Source of the DNA: Pseudonocardia terrae
GTDB lineage: Bacteria; Actinomycetota; Actinomycetes; Mycobacteriales; Pseudonocardiaceae
Assembly: GCF_021343995.1 (NCBI RefSeq)
Contig: NZ_JAJTTE010000006.1
Span: 62,001 to 126,000 of the forward strand
Direction of reading: 5' to 3'
Length of the DNA stretch: 64,000 bases
Part shown: positions 42,953 through 51,593 of the stretch, in pieces
How positions within the stretch are numbered: the stretch's first letter is position 1
How the letters are laid out: the number at the start of each line of letters is the position of its first letter
Notes under the pieces: generated by a model
What the model saw: only the letters and a program-made list of their open reading frames with translations
The model's database searches: none
What the model was told of the DNA's origin: nothing
Program-made: the position numbers and the translations under genes

Positions 42953-44415
42953 TCAGGAAGCGGTGCGGGTGCCCGCGGTGTGCGGTTCGCCGAGGCCCGC
43001 GGGCGGGCACAGGCCGAGGTTCTCGCGCAGGGTGGGACCGGTGTAGCGGTCGCGCAGGACACCGCGGTCGCGTAGGTGCGGGACCACCTTCTCGACGACC
43101 TCGTCGAGACCCGCGGGGCTGACGTAGGAGCCGAGGATGAAGCCGTCGACCGCGTCCTCCTGCACGTACCGGTCGATCTCGGCGGCGACCTGTGCCGGCG
43201 TGCCGACGAACACGGCCCGGTCGAACACGTGCGTGACGACCTCGCGCAGCGACCAGCCGCGCTCCCGGCCGAGCGCCCGCCAGGCCTCGGCCGTGGCGTG
43301 GGCGTCCTGGGTCAGCGGGGCGCGCCCGCGGATCCACTTCGGCGCCTCCGGCGTGGGCTCGAGGTCGGGCACCGGCCCGTCCGGGTCGACCTGGGAGAGG
43401 TCGCGGTTCCACACCATCTCGGCCAGCACGATCGCGGTGAAGGGGTCGACCTGCCGGCTGCGGACGTCCCGGTGCCGGTCGCGGGCCTCGGCCTCGGTGT
43501 CGCCCAGGATCACCGACGCCGACGGCAGGATCTTGACCTGGCCGGGATGCCGGCCGAACTTCGCGACCCGCGCCCTGACGTCGGTGTAGAAGGCCTGCGC
43601 CTCCTCGAACTTCGAGTAGCGGGAGAAGATCGCGTCGGACCGGGAGGCGGCGAAGTCCCGCCCGGCCGGCGACTCCCCCGCCTGCAGCACCACCGGGTGG
43701 CCCTGCGGGCTGCGCGGAGTGCCGAACGCCCGGCGATGTCGAACTGGGCACCGCGGAAGGCGAAGTCGCCGACGTGCCCGTCGCGGAGGAACCGCCCGCT
43801 CGCCGGGTCGGCGACCACGGCGTCGGATCCCCAGGAGTCCCCCAGCGCCCGGACGGCGTCGAGGGTCTCGCCGGCCCGCTCGTAGCGCTGGGAGTGCTGC
43901 AGGAACCCGCCGCGGCGGAAGTTCTCGCCGGTGTCGGCGTCGGAGATGGTAACGACGTTCCACGCGGCCCGCCCGCCGGACAGGACGTCCAGCGTCGCGA
44001 ACGTGCGGGCGAGCTCGTAGGGCTCGTTGAAGGTGGCGTTGATCGTGCTGGCGAGCCCGATGTGCTCGGTCACCGCGGCCAGCGAGGCGAGGACCGTGAA
44101 GGTGTCCGGCCGCCCGACGACGTCCTGGTCGAAGACCTGCCCGCCCCGGGTGCGCAGCCGCAGCCCCTCGGCGAGGAACAACAGGTCGAACGTGCCGCGC
44201 TCGGCCGTGCGGGCCCAGTGCTCGAAGGACGCGAAGTCGATGTGGCTGCCCGACGCGGGCTCGCTCCACACGGTGTCGTGGTTGACCCCCGGGCAGTAGG
44301 CCCCGAGGATCACCTGCTTCTTCGCCGCGCGCCGTGCCGATGGTTCGCTCGCTGTGTCCACCCACCCCGCCGGCTCCGCAAGCTCCGCCGGCTGCCGTCC
44401 CCCGAGCTCGCTCAC
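42953..44415 (-). pseudogene. LLM flavin-dependent monooxygenase (NtaA/DszA type), frameshifted
   Basis: The N-terminal 230 residues are in one frame (GAYCPGVNHDTVWSEPASGS, GTFDLLFLAEGLRL, LSGGRAAWNVVTISDADTGE). At about 43730 the frame changes, and the protein continues as RAFGTPRSPQGHPVVLQAGE, VGTPAQVAAEIDRYVQEDAV and DRYTGPTLRENLGL. Together they make a typical NtaA/SnaA/DszA-class monooxygenase of about 487 residues, using FMNH2 from a partner reductase. One base is gained or lost in a CGGGCG stretch. The first 35 codons are unusual and contain the CTCCGCAAGCTCCGC repeat also found at 33783-33875. The gene is either decayed or misread at one base. Confidence 0.82.
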
Positions 44416-44725
44416 GCCGCCACCCCCGCGTACCGGCCGGCCGGACGTTCGAGACCGAAGCGTTCGCGTAGGGTCCCCGGCTCGTAGGCGGTGCGGAACA
44501 GGCCGCGCCGCTGCAGCTCCGGGACCAGCCCGTCGACGATCGCGTCGAGGTCGGTGGGCAGCACCGCGGGCCGCAGCCGGAACCCGTCGACCCCTTCCGC
44601 CTGCCAGGACTCCAACAGGTCGGCCAGCGCGGTCGGGGTGCCGGCCAGGACCGCGGCGTCCGAGCGCAGGCCGCGGGGTGCCAGCCGGCGCCGTCGAGCG
44701 CGACGGCCAGGTGGATGGGGGCCAT
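44412..44725 (-). pseudogene. second LLM monooxygenase gene with its middle deleted
   Basis: A good start (ATG 44725, AGGAGAGG upstream) opens MAPIHLAVALDGAGWHPA, a normal N-terminus of an LLM monooxygenase. The sequence then jumps, with a frame change near 44670, to the family's C-terminal region: SDAAVLAGTPTALADLLESW, FRLRPAVLPTDLDAIVDG and LQRRGLFRTAYEPGTLRERF. Some 300 central residues, including the flavin site, are missing. An internal deletion followed by drift is the simplest reading. It is the first structural gene after the riboswitch and leader peptide and overlaps the next LLM start (GTGA). Confidence 0.85.
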
Positions 44726-44771
44726 GGGGCAGACCTCTCCTGCGGGAGAAGGGACGGGGTTCGGGTCCTCG

Positions 44772-44840
44772 TCAGCCCCGACAGCCCGCGCCGGCCGTGC
44801 GCAGGAGATCCACGTGGCGCCGCCGCACCCCGAGAAACAT
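44772..44840 (-). CDS. 22-residue leader peptide of the RRxHVDLLR..C class
   Basis: The peptide MFLGVRRRHVDLLRTAGAGC (plus RG) matches the pattern of actinobacterial leader peptides (RRRHVDLxR...C) found before sulfur and cysteine genes, whose translation at the terminal Cys codon is thought to sense cysteine supply. A GGAGGAG site lies 3 nt upstream of the ATG, and overlaps the 3' arm of the riboswitch P1 helix. It is followed after 46 nt by the first monooxygenase gene. Recognition is by eye from the sequence pattern and position. Confidence 0.75.
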   Translation of the reverse strand: MFLGVRRRHVDLLRTAGAGCRG

Positions 44841-44842
44841 GA

Positions 44843-44937
44843 CTCCTCCATCGCTCCCGGCTTGAGCACCCGCACCCGTCGACGGGGGGTTGCTGCGGCG
44901 TCGTCGAGCCAGGTCTCTCGGCCGCTCTGGATGGTGT
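44843..44937 (-). ncRNA. S-box (SAM-I/SAM-IV clan) riboswitch
   Basis: Read on the minus strand, 5' CCATC and 3' GATGG can pair as P1. The core follows the S-box pattern: CGAGAGACCTGGCTCGACGA, then CGCCGCAGCAACC (kink-turn side with GCAACC), a C-rich/G-rich P3 arm, and GGTGCTCAAGCCGG, matching the conserved GGTGCTAA-CC of SAM-I. It precedes a monooxygenase/ABC-transporter operon, where SAM riboswitches typically report sulfur status. The P1 3' strand abuts the ribosome site of the leader peptide, so SAM binding could block its translation. A covariance search would settle the subclass. Confidence 0.78.
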
Positions 44938-44958
44938 GACCCCGCGGGGCCGGTCCTC

Positions 44959-44989
44959 ACTCTACGGATCAGGAGGGCGTCCTCGTCAA
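44959..44989 (-). promoter_or_regulatory. candidate sigma-70-type promoter of the riboswitch operon
   Basis: Read on the minus strand, TTGACG (44989-44984) and TAGAGT (44964-44959) are separated by 19 bp, close to the -35/-10 consensus. A start site about 7 bp further would place the S-box RNA at the 5' end of the transcript. The rest of the gap from 44990 to 45159 shows no gene or recognisable element. Confidence 0.45.
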
Positions 44990-45159
44990 TCCTCCGGGTG
45001 ACGAGTGTGATCGAGGCCGCGCCCGATTGTCCGGACAGGACGAAATCGCTGTCCAGCAGGGAGAACGAGACGCCGCAACGGGGCTCGAACGTCCGGACGA
45101 TCGACCTGTCGTCCCGGCTCAGACGGTCGCGATGCCGGTCACGGCGACCTCGCGCAGGG

Positions 45160-45741
45160 TCATTTCGCCTCCTCCGACTCGGCACCCGCCGGCCAGCCCG
45201 GCAGGTCCGCCTCCTTCTGCACACCGGTCGCGTTGAGGAACCCGGCCGCCATCCGGTAGAAGCCGACCAGCACGACCAGCTCCACGAGCTGGGTCTCGGT
45301 GAAGCGACCGGCCAGCTCGGCCCAGGTCGCGTCGGACAGGTCGGTGTGGTCGAGCACCTCGTCGGCGGCCCGCAGCAGCGCGGCGTCCGCCGCCGACCAC
45401 GGCGCGCCGGGCTCGGCGACCCGGGCGATCTCGGCGTCGGTGAGCCCGGCCCGGCGTCCGATCAGGACGTGCTGGGCCCACTCGTACTCGCAGCCGCTGC
45501 GCCAGGCCACCCGGAGCACGACGAGCTCGCGCTCGCGCGCGGGCAGCTCGCCGCGGGTCAGGAAGAACCCGCCGAGCACGTTGAACCGCTTCATCATCCG
45601 CGGGTGCCTGGCCATCGTCCGGAAGATCACCAGCGGCACGCCCCGGTCGTCGCCGAGGGTCTTGGCCAGCATGTCGGCGACGTCCGGCGCGGGATCCTCG
45701 ACGGGGGCGACGCGCGGGTCGGCGGCGTGGGGGAACGGCAT
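45160..45741 (-). CDS. carboxymuconolactone decarboxylase-family (AhpD-like) protein
   Basis: A 193-residue all-helical CMD protein. FNVLGGFFLTRGELPARERE, VVLRVAWRSGCEYEWAQHVL and LVELVVLVGFYRMAAGFLNA are the family landmarks. The usual CxxC of AhpD is reduced to a single Cys in SGCEYEWAQH, so thiol peroxidase chemistry is unlikely; it may be a decarboxylase or hydratase-type member. Its start shares a base with the stop of the CoA-transferase gene (TGATG), so both act in one pathway. Confidence 0.85.
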   Translation of the reverse strand: MPFPHAADPRVAPVEDPAPDVADMLAKTLGDDRGVPLVIFRTMARHPRMMKRFNVLGGFFLTRGELPARERELVVLRVAWRSGCEYEWAQHVLIGRRAGLTDAEIARVAEPGAPWSAADAALLRAADEVLDHTDLSDATWAELAGRFTETQLVELVVLVGFYRMAAGFLNATGVQKEADLPGWPAGAESEEAK

Positions 45742-46955
45742 CAGCCGACCACCTTCGCCTCGCGCAGCGCCGCGATGGCCGCGTCGTCGAGCCCGAGCCG
45801 GGTGCGCAGCACGTCGTCGGTGTGCTCGCCGAGCCCGGGCAACGTCGCGGGCACCTGCCCGACGAGCGAGCTCGCCACCTTGATCGGGTTGCCGACCGTG
45901 CGGATGGTGCCCAGCTCCCGGTTCGCGGTCTCCTGGCGCATCTGCCGGGCGGCGACCTGCGGGTCGTCGAGCAGGTCGTCCGTCGTGTTGACCGGCGCGG
46001 AGGGGACCCGGTGCCCCTGCAGGGCCGCCACCGCCTCGGCCCTGGTCCGGGCCCGGGTCCACTCCTCCACCGCCGGGCGGACGAGCCGCTCGTGCGCCTT
46101 CGACCGCTGGTGCCCGGTGGTGAGCTCGGGGTGGTCGGCGAGGTCGGGCCGGTCGATGCAGTCGCAGAGCGCCGCCCACTCGCGGCCGTTGAGCACGGCG
46201 ATGATCACGTAGCCGTCGCTCGTCTCGAACGGGCCCCACGGGGACTGCAGGGCGTACTGCCCGCGCCCCATCGTCTCGCCGACGTGCTCCTGGTAGGCGA
46301 GCGGCAGGTCGTTCATCAGCAGCGACGCGTCGAACATGCCGATGTCGACGCGGGTGCCCTCGCCGGTGCGGTCGCGGTCCCGCAGCGCGACGAGCGTGCC
46401 GGCGAAGGCGCAGGTGCCGGAGAAGATGTCCGACATCGCGAAGCCCATCCAGGCCGGCGGGCGGTCCTTCTCCCCCGCCAGATGGGTCAGGCCGGCCATC
46501 GCCTCGGCGATGATCGCGTAGGCCGGGAGGTCGCGGTACGGGCTGGGCAGGACGTCGTCGTGCCCGAAGCCGCTGATCGAGGTGTAGACCAGCCGCGGGT
46601 TCAGCGCGTGCAGCCGCTCCCAGCCGAAGCCCAGGCGCTCGAGCACGCCGGGCCGGAAGTTCTCGACGAGCACGTCCGCCTGCTCGACGAGGTCGGCGAG
46701 GATCTGCGCACCGCGCTCGGACTTCAGGTCCAGTTCGATGCTCTTCTTGCCGCGGGAGAACCGCAGGATGTTGAGGTTGGTCGAGCCACCGGGGCCGTGC
46801 AGCTCGTAGCCCGCCTTGCGGTAGGTCTCGCCGCCCACCGGCTCGATCTTGATCACGTCGGCGCCGAAGTCGGCCAGCATCATGCTGGTCACCGCCCCGC
46901 TCACGATCTGCGTCAGGTCGACGACGGTCACGCCGTCCAGTGCGCGAGGCGCCAC
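45741..46955 (-). CDS. CaiB/BaiF family CoA-transferase
   Basis: A 404-residue class III CoA-transferase. MLADFGADVIKIEPVGGETY and VLVENFRPGVLERLGFGWE are the classic N-terminal motifs. The nucleophilic Asp is expected in VDIGMFDASLLMNDLPLAY near residue 176. It transfers CoA between carboxylic acids by covalent anhydride/thioester intermediates. The substrate cannot be deduced; pairing with a CMD protein and an IclR regulator suggests catabolism of an organic acid. GTG start. It diverges from the IclR gene at 47087. Confidence 0.92.
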   Translation of the reverse strand: MAPRALDGVTVVDLTQIVSGAVTSMMLADFGADVIKIEPVGGETYRKAGYELHGPGGSTNLNILRFSRGKKSIELDLKSERGAQILADLVEQADVLVENFRPGVLERLGFGWERLHALNPRLVYTSISGFGHDDVLPSPYRDLPAYAIIAEAMAGLTHLAGEKDRPPAWMGFAMSDIFSGTCAFAGTLVALRDRDRTGEGTRVDIGMFDASLLMNDLPLAYQEHVGETMGRGQYALQSPWGPFETSDGYVIIAVLNGREWAALCDCIDRPDLADHPELTTGHQRSKAHERLVRPAVEEWTRARTRAEAVAALQGHRVPSAPVNTTDDLLDDPQVAARQMRQETANRELGTIRTVGNPIKVASSLVGQVPATLPGLGEHTDDVLRTRLGLDDAAIAALREAKVVG

Positions 46956-47004
46956 CTGGTCTCCCGTCCGCCCTCACGCTCATGCAGTGAGAGCTACTCT
47001 TGCT

Positions 47005-47017
47005 GGTTGGCACAACC
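47005..47017. promoter_or_regulatory. candidate IclR operator GGTTG-GCA-CAACC
   Basis: A perfect 5-bp inverted repeat with a 3-bp spacer lies in the 131-bp gap between the divergent CaiB operon and the IclR gene. IclR sites are often palindromes of this size, but short symmetric sequences also arise by chance. Confidence 0.4.
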
Positions 47018-47086
47018 GTAGGAACGCCGCCGGAGCGCGTCAAGCCCGCGGGGCCAGTAGGCTCACGCCGTCAGGAGGGAGTCCCG

Positions 47087-47812
47087 GTGCGGTCGATGCA
47101 ACGCGTGGTCGCGATCCTCGAGGGCGTCGCCACCGCCCGCGGACCGGCCACCGCGGCCCGGGTCGGCACCGGGACCGGGCTGTCGCTGTCCACGGTCTCG
47201 CGGATCATGCGCGAGCTGGCCGAGGAGCAGATGCTCGACCGCCTCGACGACGGCTCCTACGTCCTGGGCTCGCGGGTGTTCCGGCTGGTCCGGGACGCGC
47301 GGGCGGGGGGCGACCCGATGGCCACCATCCATCGCGTGCTCGCCGAGCTGCGTGACCGCACCGGCGAGACGGCGTCGCTCAACGTGCGGCGGGACGACAC
47401 CCGCGTCTGCATCGCGTCCGTGGACAGCCGCCACGAGCTACGGCGGGTCGTGCCCGTCGGGGACGCGATGGCGATGGTCGGCACGGCCACCGGCGACGTG
47501 CTGATGGCCGAGCTGGGGGCCGCGGAGCAGACCGCGCTGATCGAGCGGGCCCGCGACGCGGCCGGCTCCCGGGTGGAGCTGCTGGCGCGGCTGCGCGAGA
47601 CCGCGGAACGCGGCTGGGCGGTCCAGGCGGACGGGCTGATCTCCGGCGTCACCGGCGTCGCGGTCCCGGTGCGCGCCGGAGGGGCGGTCGTCGCGGCCGT
47701 CACGCTGTCCGGCCCGACCACCCGGATGTCGCCGGAGGTCGTGGAGAAGTGCCTGCCGGACCTCGAGGACGCGGCCCGCCGGATCGCGCCCTGGGTGCGC
47801 GAGCCGGGCTGA
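47087..47812 (+). CDS. IclR-family transcriptional regulator
   Basis: A 241-residue IclR protein. The winged helix spans residues 1-65 (RSMQRVVAILEGVATARGPA and LSLSTVSRIMRELAEEQMLD), and the effector domain covers about 80-240 (ETASLNVRRDDTRVCIASVD, VVPVGDAMAMVGTATGDVLM, GVAVPVRAGG). GTG at 47087 has a CAGGAGGGA site 6 nt upstream. It is divergent from CaiB/CMD and probably regulates them. Its stop codon is the first part of a 17-bp tandem repeat array. Confidence 0.9.
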   Translation: MRSMQRVVAILEGVATARGPATAARVGTGTGLSLSTVSRIMRELAEEQMLDRLDDGSYVLGSRVFRLVRDARAGGDPMATIHRVLAELRDRTGETASLNVRRDDTRVCIASVDSRHELRRVVPVGDAMAMVGTATGDVLMAELGAAEQTALIERARDAAGSRVELLARLRETAERGWAVQADGLISGVTGVAVPVRAGGAVVAAVTLSGPTTRMSPEVVEKCLPDLEDAARRIAPWVREPG

Positions 47813-47947
47813 TCCGACGACCGGGCCGCGGCACCGGGCCGATCCGGCTACCGGGCTGATCCTGCCACCGGGCCGATCCGGCTACCGGGCTGATCCTGCT
47901 ACCGGGCTGATCCGACTACCGGGCTGGTCCGGCTACCGGGCCGCGAG
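47803..47947. repeat. 17-bp tandem repeat array, seven full copies
   Basis: Seven copies of a 17-bp unit close to ACCGGGCTGATCCGGCT plus two shortened ones run from 47803 to 47947. They alternate two versions (CCGATCCGGCT and CTGATCCTGCT), which suggests duplication of a 34-bp pair. The array fills the space between convergent genes and supplies the stop codons of both. It may act as a terminator-like region or simply be an unstable minisatellite. Confidence 0.85.
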
Positions 47948-48778
47948 TTCCCGCGCGGCGGCCAGGGCCTGCCCGGCCCCCTCCGCGGTCCGAGCGGCGG
48001 CCTCCTCGAGGGACCGGGCATTGTGCTCGCGGGACAGGGCCTCCACGGCGATCGGCACGTCGATCCCGAGTCCCGCCAGCCCGGCGAGCCACCCCGGCAG
48101 GTCGATCGCCCCCTCGCCCGGGACCAACCGGAACTCGAGCGCGTCCTCCGCCGGGTCCGGCCGCGGCTCCGCCAGCATGTCGTTGAGCTGCAGCGACACC
48201 ACAAGGTCGGCCACCGCGGCGATGTCCGGGAGGGACACCCCGGCACGGTGGACGTGGTAGGCGTCGAGCACGATCCCGGCGTTCGCCGCGCCGGACGCCC
48301 GGACGAGCGCGGCCGCCTGCGCCGGGGTGGACACCGGGGAGTTCGCGCGGGCCTCGAACCCCACGGTCAGCCCGTGCTCCGCGGCCCGTGCGCACAGTCC
48401 GGCGAACCGCTCGGCGAGCAGGTCCGCCGGCACCGCGGTGGCCCCGGCGTCGACCGCCGCGTCGACCACTTGGATCGTGGTGACCTGCCGGGAGCCGAAC
48501 GCCGCGGCCAGCGCGAAGACCGCCTCCTCGTCGCCGCGGCCGCCCGAGTCCCAGCCCCGCAGCGGCTCGAGCTCGGGGACCGCGAGGCCGGCCACCGCCG
48601 CGCGCACCTCCGGAATCCCCTGCGCCGCTTCGGCCGGGGCGAGCGCGAGCCCGGTGAAGCCCGCGGCCGCGGCGGCCTCCGCCCGCGCGGCGAGCGCGTG
48701 ACGGGGCGGCCGGCTCAGGTGCGCCCCGGTGAGCGTGTAGTAGCTCGCGACGAGGTCGGTGCGGTCGAGGAGCCCCAC
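47933..48778 (-). CDS. sugar phosphate isomerase/epimerase (AP endonuclease 2 fold)
   Basis: A 281-residue TIM-barrel protein of the xylose-isomerase-like family. AARAEAAAAAGFTGLALAPA at the N-terminus, HGLTVGFEARANSP near residue 140, ANAGIVLDAYHVHRAGVSL near 165, VVSLQLNDM near 195 and the metal-site Glu in GIDVPIAVEAL near 245 are family hallmarks. These enzymes epimerise or isomerise sugars, inositols or keto acids using a divalent metal. The substrate is unknown. GTG start at 48778, one base after the stop of the propeller gene. Confidence 0.82.
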   Translation of the reverse strand: MGLLDRTDLVASYYTLTGAHLSRPPRHALAARAEAAAAAGFTGLALAPAEAAQGIPEVRAAVAGLAVPELEPLRGWDSGGRGDEEAVFALAAAFGSRQVTTIQVVDAAVDAGATAVPADLLAERFAGLCARAAEHGLTVGFEARANSPVSTPAQAAALVRASGAANAGIVLDAYHVHRAGVSLPDIAAVADLVVSLQLNDMLAEPRPDPAEDALEFRLVPGEGAIDLPGWLAGLAGLGIDVPIAVEALSREHNARSLEEAAARTAEGAGQALAAARELAAR

Positions 48779-48779
48779 C

Positions 48780-49853
48780 TCAGCCCTCCCGCCGGGCGGG
48801 GACCAGGCACATGCCGTGCGACCCGCCGAACGCCGGGCCGATGTTGTTGTCCAGCGTCGCGGTGACCTCGTAGGTGTCGAGGTCGATCACGCTCACCGAC
48901 CCGGTCTTGAGGTTTGCCGTGAACGCGGTACGGCCGTCAGCGGAGAAGCGGGTGGTGAAGGGCAGCTCGTCGACCTCGACCGAGGCCAGCACCTCGAGCC
49001 GCTCCGGCTCGACGACGTGCACCCGGCCGCGGACCGGGCCGCCTGGCGCGGCCCCCGGCTCCGGGAAGCGGAACTCAGTGACCAGGACCCGTCCGTCGGG
49101 CGCGACCCGCAGGGCGGACAGGTACTCGTCGAACTCCAACCTGCCGACCACCTCGTCCGACGCGACGTCGATCTTCACCAGACCCGGGGCCGGCGTGCCG
49201 GGCGGCGGCACCGCCTTGTTCAGCTGCCCCTGCGCGACGTTGATGACCAGGCTCATCATCGGCGTCGCGGCGAACACGTACCGGCCGTCCGGCGAGCAGT
49301 CGATCTCCTCCGCGCCGGCCGGGGCGGGGATCGTGCCGATCTGCCGGCGCGCCCGCAGGTCGACGACCGAGAGCACCGGCGCCTCCTTGTGGGCCACGTA
49401 GGCCTTGGCGCCGCCCGGCGTCAGGCACATCCAGTGCGCGTTGGGCGCCTCGAGCGGGACGTTCCCGACGACCTGCCGGGTGGCCGCGTCGATCACCACG
49501 ATCCCGTTGCGACCGTCGCCCGCCTCGACGCCGGTGTAGATCAGGTCGGCCGCCGGGTCGTACTCCACGTCGTGCGGCGCCTCGTACGGGCTGACGTCGA
49601 TGACGTCCACGACCTTGCGGGCATCGGCGTCGATCACGCTGATCTCGTGGGCCTTCGGCTTGCCCTCGCCGTACGCCCCCGCACGGTAGGTGTGCGCGAG
49701 GTAGGCGAGCCGGCGCCCCTCGTCCCACGCCATCTCGTGCGGCTGGGCGATCAGGTCCGGCACGGTGTCGAGCTTCTCCAGCGTGGTCGCGTCGAAGAAG
49801 TCAAGCTTCTGCCCGAACTGGCTGGCCACGAGCAGGACGTCGCCGGCGGTCAT
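48780..49853 (-). CDS. YncE-like beta-propeller protein
   Basis: A 357-residue seven-bladed propeller of the YVTN/lactonase-like type. Blades recur as YLAHTYRAGAYGEGKPKAHE, ISVIDADARKVVDVIDVSPY, IVVIDAATRQVVGNVPLEAP, LSVVDLRARRQIGTIPAPAG and VSVIDLDTYEVTATLDNN. No signal peptide is visible, which is unusual for YncE proteins. It is co-transcribed with the epimerase, so it may be a lactonase or surveillance protein of the same sugar pathway; this is a guess. ATG 49853 is chosen over an upstream GTG because MTAGDVLLVASQFGQ begins the first blade. Confidence 0.82.
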   Translation of the reverse strand: MTAGDVLLVASQFGQKLDFFDATTLEKLDTVPDLIAQPHEMAWDEGRRLAYLAHTYRAGAYGEGKPKAHEISVIDADARKVVDVIDVSPYEAPHDVEYDPAADLIYTGVEAGDGRNGIVVIDAATRQVVGNVPLEAPNAHWMCLTPGGAKAYVAHKEAPVLSVVDLRARRQIGTIPAPAGAEEIDCSPDGRYVFAATPMMSLVINVAQGQLNKAVPPPGTPAPGLVKIDVASDEVVGRLEFDEYLSALRVAPDGRVLVTEFRFPEPGAAPGGPVRGRVHVVEPERLEVLASVEVDELPFTTRFSADGRTAFTANLKTGSVSVIDLDTYEVTATLDNNIGPAFGGSHGMCLVPARREG

Positions 49854-49966
49854 CGCACCGCCCCGGTCGGGAGGTGGGCGGTCGGCGGGCACACGAACAT
49901 GGCGGTCGTCCTCGATCCGTCGGGGCGGCGGTGCGCGCCCGATCATTCACCCGTGGCCCGCCGGAC

Positions 49967-49980
49967 GTCCAGACCTGGAC
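49967..49980. promoter_or_regulatory. palindrome GTCCAG-AC-CTGGAC
   Basis: A perfect 6-bp inverted repeat with a 2-bp centre lies in the 230-bp region between the divergent propeller operon (start 49853) and the LLM monooxygenase (start 50084). It is a candidate operator for either. No regulator gene is adjacent, so the ligand protein is unknown. Confidence 0.35.
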
Positions 49981-50083
49981 CACCTTCAGATCTCACGTGA
50001 TGGTTGTTACGCTCATACAGCGGTCCATGATCGAGGACGAACACCCAGGCCGGTACCGAGGACGGCCTCGAGGAGGAACAGGC

Positions 50084-51445
50084 GTGCCCGGAAGCCAGCC
50101 CAAGCAGATCCGCTTCAACGCCCTGGAACAGGGCAACCCGAGCTTCCAGTCCTTCGGGCTGTGGGCGCATCCGCGGGACAAGGCCGTGGACTACACCTCG
50201 ATCCGCTACTGGGCGGAGTACGCGCAGCTGCTCGAGCGCGGCCTGTTCGACAACCTCTTCATCGCCGACGTCTACGGCATGCCGGACGTCTACGAGGGCA
50301 GCAAGGACGGCGCCCTGCGCAACGGCTGCCAGTCCCCCAGCGTCGACCCGGCGGTCCTGCTGCCCGCGATGGCCGCGGTGACCGAGAACCTCTGCTTCAC
50401 CATGACCGGCAGCTGTACCTACGAGCAGCCGTACCAGTTCGCCCGCCGCATCTCGACCCTGGACCACCTGCTCGAGGGCAGGCTCGGCTGGAACATCGTC
50501 ACCAGCTACCTGGCCAGCGGCGCCCGCGCGATGGGCCTGGACGGGTTGATCGCGCACGACCGGCGCTACGACATGGCGGACGAGTTCTGCGAGGCCGTCT
50601 ACCGGCTGTGGGAGCAGAGCTGGGCGGACGGGTCGCTGGTCAAGGACAAGGCGACCCGGGTCTACGCGGACCCGTCGAAGGTCGAGGAGATCGTCTTCGA
50701 GGGCGAGTTCCACCGCTTCCGTGCCGTGCACGCCGTGGAGCCCTCCCCGCAGCGCACACCCGTGCTGTTCCAGGCGGGCGGTTCCGAGCGCGGCCGCCGG
50801 TTCGCCGGCACCCACGCCGAGGGCATCTACCTCAACGGCACCACCACCGACATCGTCCGGGACAAGATCGCGACGATGACCAAGGAGCTGGAGGCCGTCG
50901 GCCGCTCCCGGGAGTCGGCGAAGTTCTTCGCCGGGGTGTCGATCTTCGTCGACGAGACCGAGGAGCTCGCCCGGGCTCGTTATGCCGACTACTTGCGGTA
51001 CACGAGCTTCGAGGGCCTGATCGCCACGATGTCCGGAATCATGGGCATCGACCTGTCGAACTACCCCGTCGACGAGCCGATCGAGTACGAGGAGAACGAC
51101 GCCAACCGCTCCGCCCTGGAGATGTTCACCCGGGGCAACAGGTGGACGCTGCGCCAGGTGCTGGAGGAGAAGGCGCTCTGCGGCACCAACATGGCGATGG
51201 TCGGCAGCCCGGAACAGATCGCGGACGAGCTCGTCCGCTGGATGGACGAGACGGACCTCGACGGCTTCAACGTGGCCAGGATCGTGGCGCACGAGACGTT
51301 CGAGAACGTCATCGACATGGTGATCCCGATCCTGCAGGAGCGCGGCCGCTACAAGACGGAGTACGCCCCCGGTACCTTCCGCGAGAAGCTGTTCGCCACC
51401 GACCGGATCCCGGAGACGCACCTGGCCGGCACGTTCCGGCGCTGA
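50084..51445 (+). CDS. LLM flavin-dependent monooxygenase (NtaA/SnaA/DszA class)
   Basis: A 453-residue intact two-component monooxygenase. FNALEQGNPSFQSFGLWAHP, LLERGLFDNLFIADVYGMPD, STLDHLLEGRLGWNIVTSYL and TPVLFQAGGSERGRRFAGTH are conserved in the NtaA/SnaA/DszA class, as is the C-terminal GRYKTEYAPGTFREKLFATD. The enzyme uses reduced FMN supplied by a separate reductase to oxidise sulfur- or nitrogen-containing compounds. GTG at 50084 has AGGAGGAAC 4 nt upstream; longer in-frame starts lack one. It is the working counterpart of the two broken LLM genes at 42953-44725. Confidence 0.9.
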   Translation: MPGSQPKQIRFNALEQGNPSFQSFGLWAHPRDKAVDYTSIRYWAEYAQLLERGLFDNLFIADVYGMPDVYEGSKDGALRNGCQSPSVDPAVLLPAMAAVTENLCFTMTGSCTYEQPYQFARRISTLDHLLEGRLGWNIVTSYLASGARAMGLDGLIAHDRRYDMADEFCEAVYRLWEQSWADGSLVKDKATRVYADPSKVEEIVFEGEFHRFRAVHAVEPSPQRTPVLFQAGGSERGRRFAGTHAEGIYLNGTTTDIVRDKIATMTKELEAVGRSRESAKFFAGVSIFVDETEELARARYADYLRYTSFEGLIATMSGIMGIDLSNYPVDEPIEYEENDANRSALEMFTRGNRWTLRQVLEEKALCGTNMAMVGSPEQIADELVRWMDETDLDGFNVARIVAHETFENVIDMVIPILQERGRYKTEYAPGTFREKLFATDRIPETHLAGTFRR

Positions 51446-51593
51446 GCCCCGTAAGCGGCTGACGCTGTGAAGCGCACCACGGGCTGATCCACCGCGCGGC
51501 CGTCGGGACGCAGACTGGACGCAGATCAGGATCGGCGCGCCGGAGCCCGACGTCCCACGGGGACCGGCGCGCCCGCACGCGTCAGGAGGTCCC

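Noticed and set aside
44890..45159. Minus-strand coding sequence across the riboswitch and promoter region
   Set aside because: The frames have no protein-like composition, and the conserved S-box elements explain the sequence better. Only the 22-codon leader peptide is kept.
47803..47947. Possible CRISPR array
   Set aside because: Units are 17 bp and contiguous, with no unique spacers and no cas genes.
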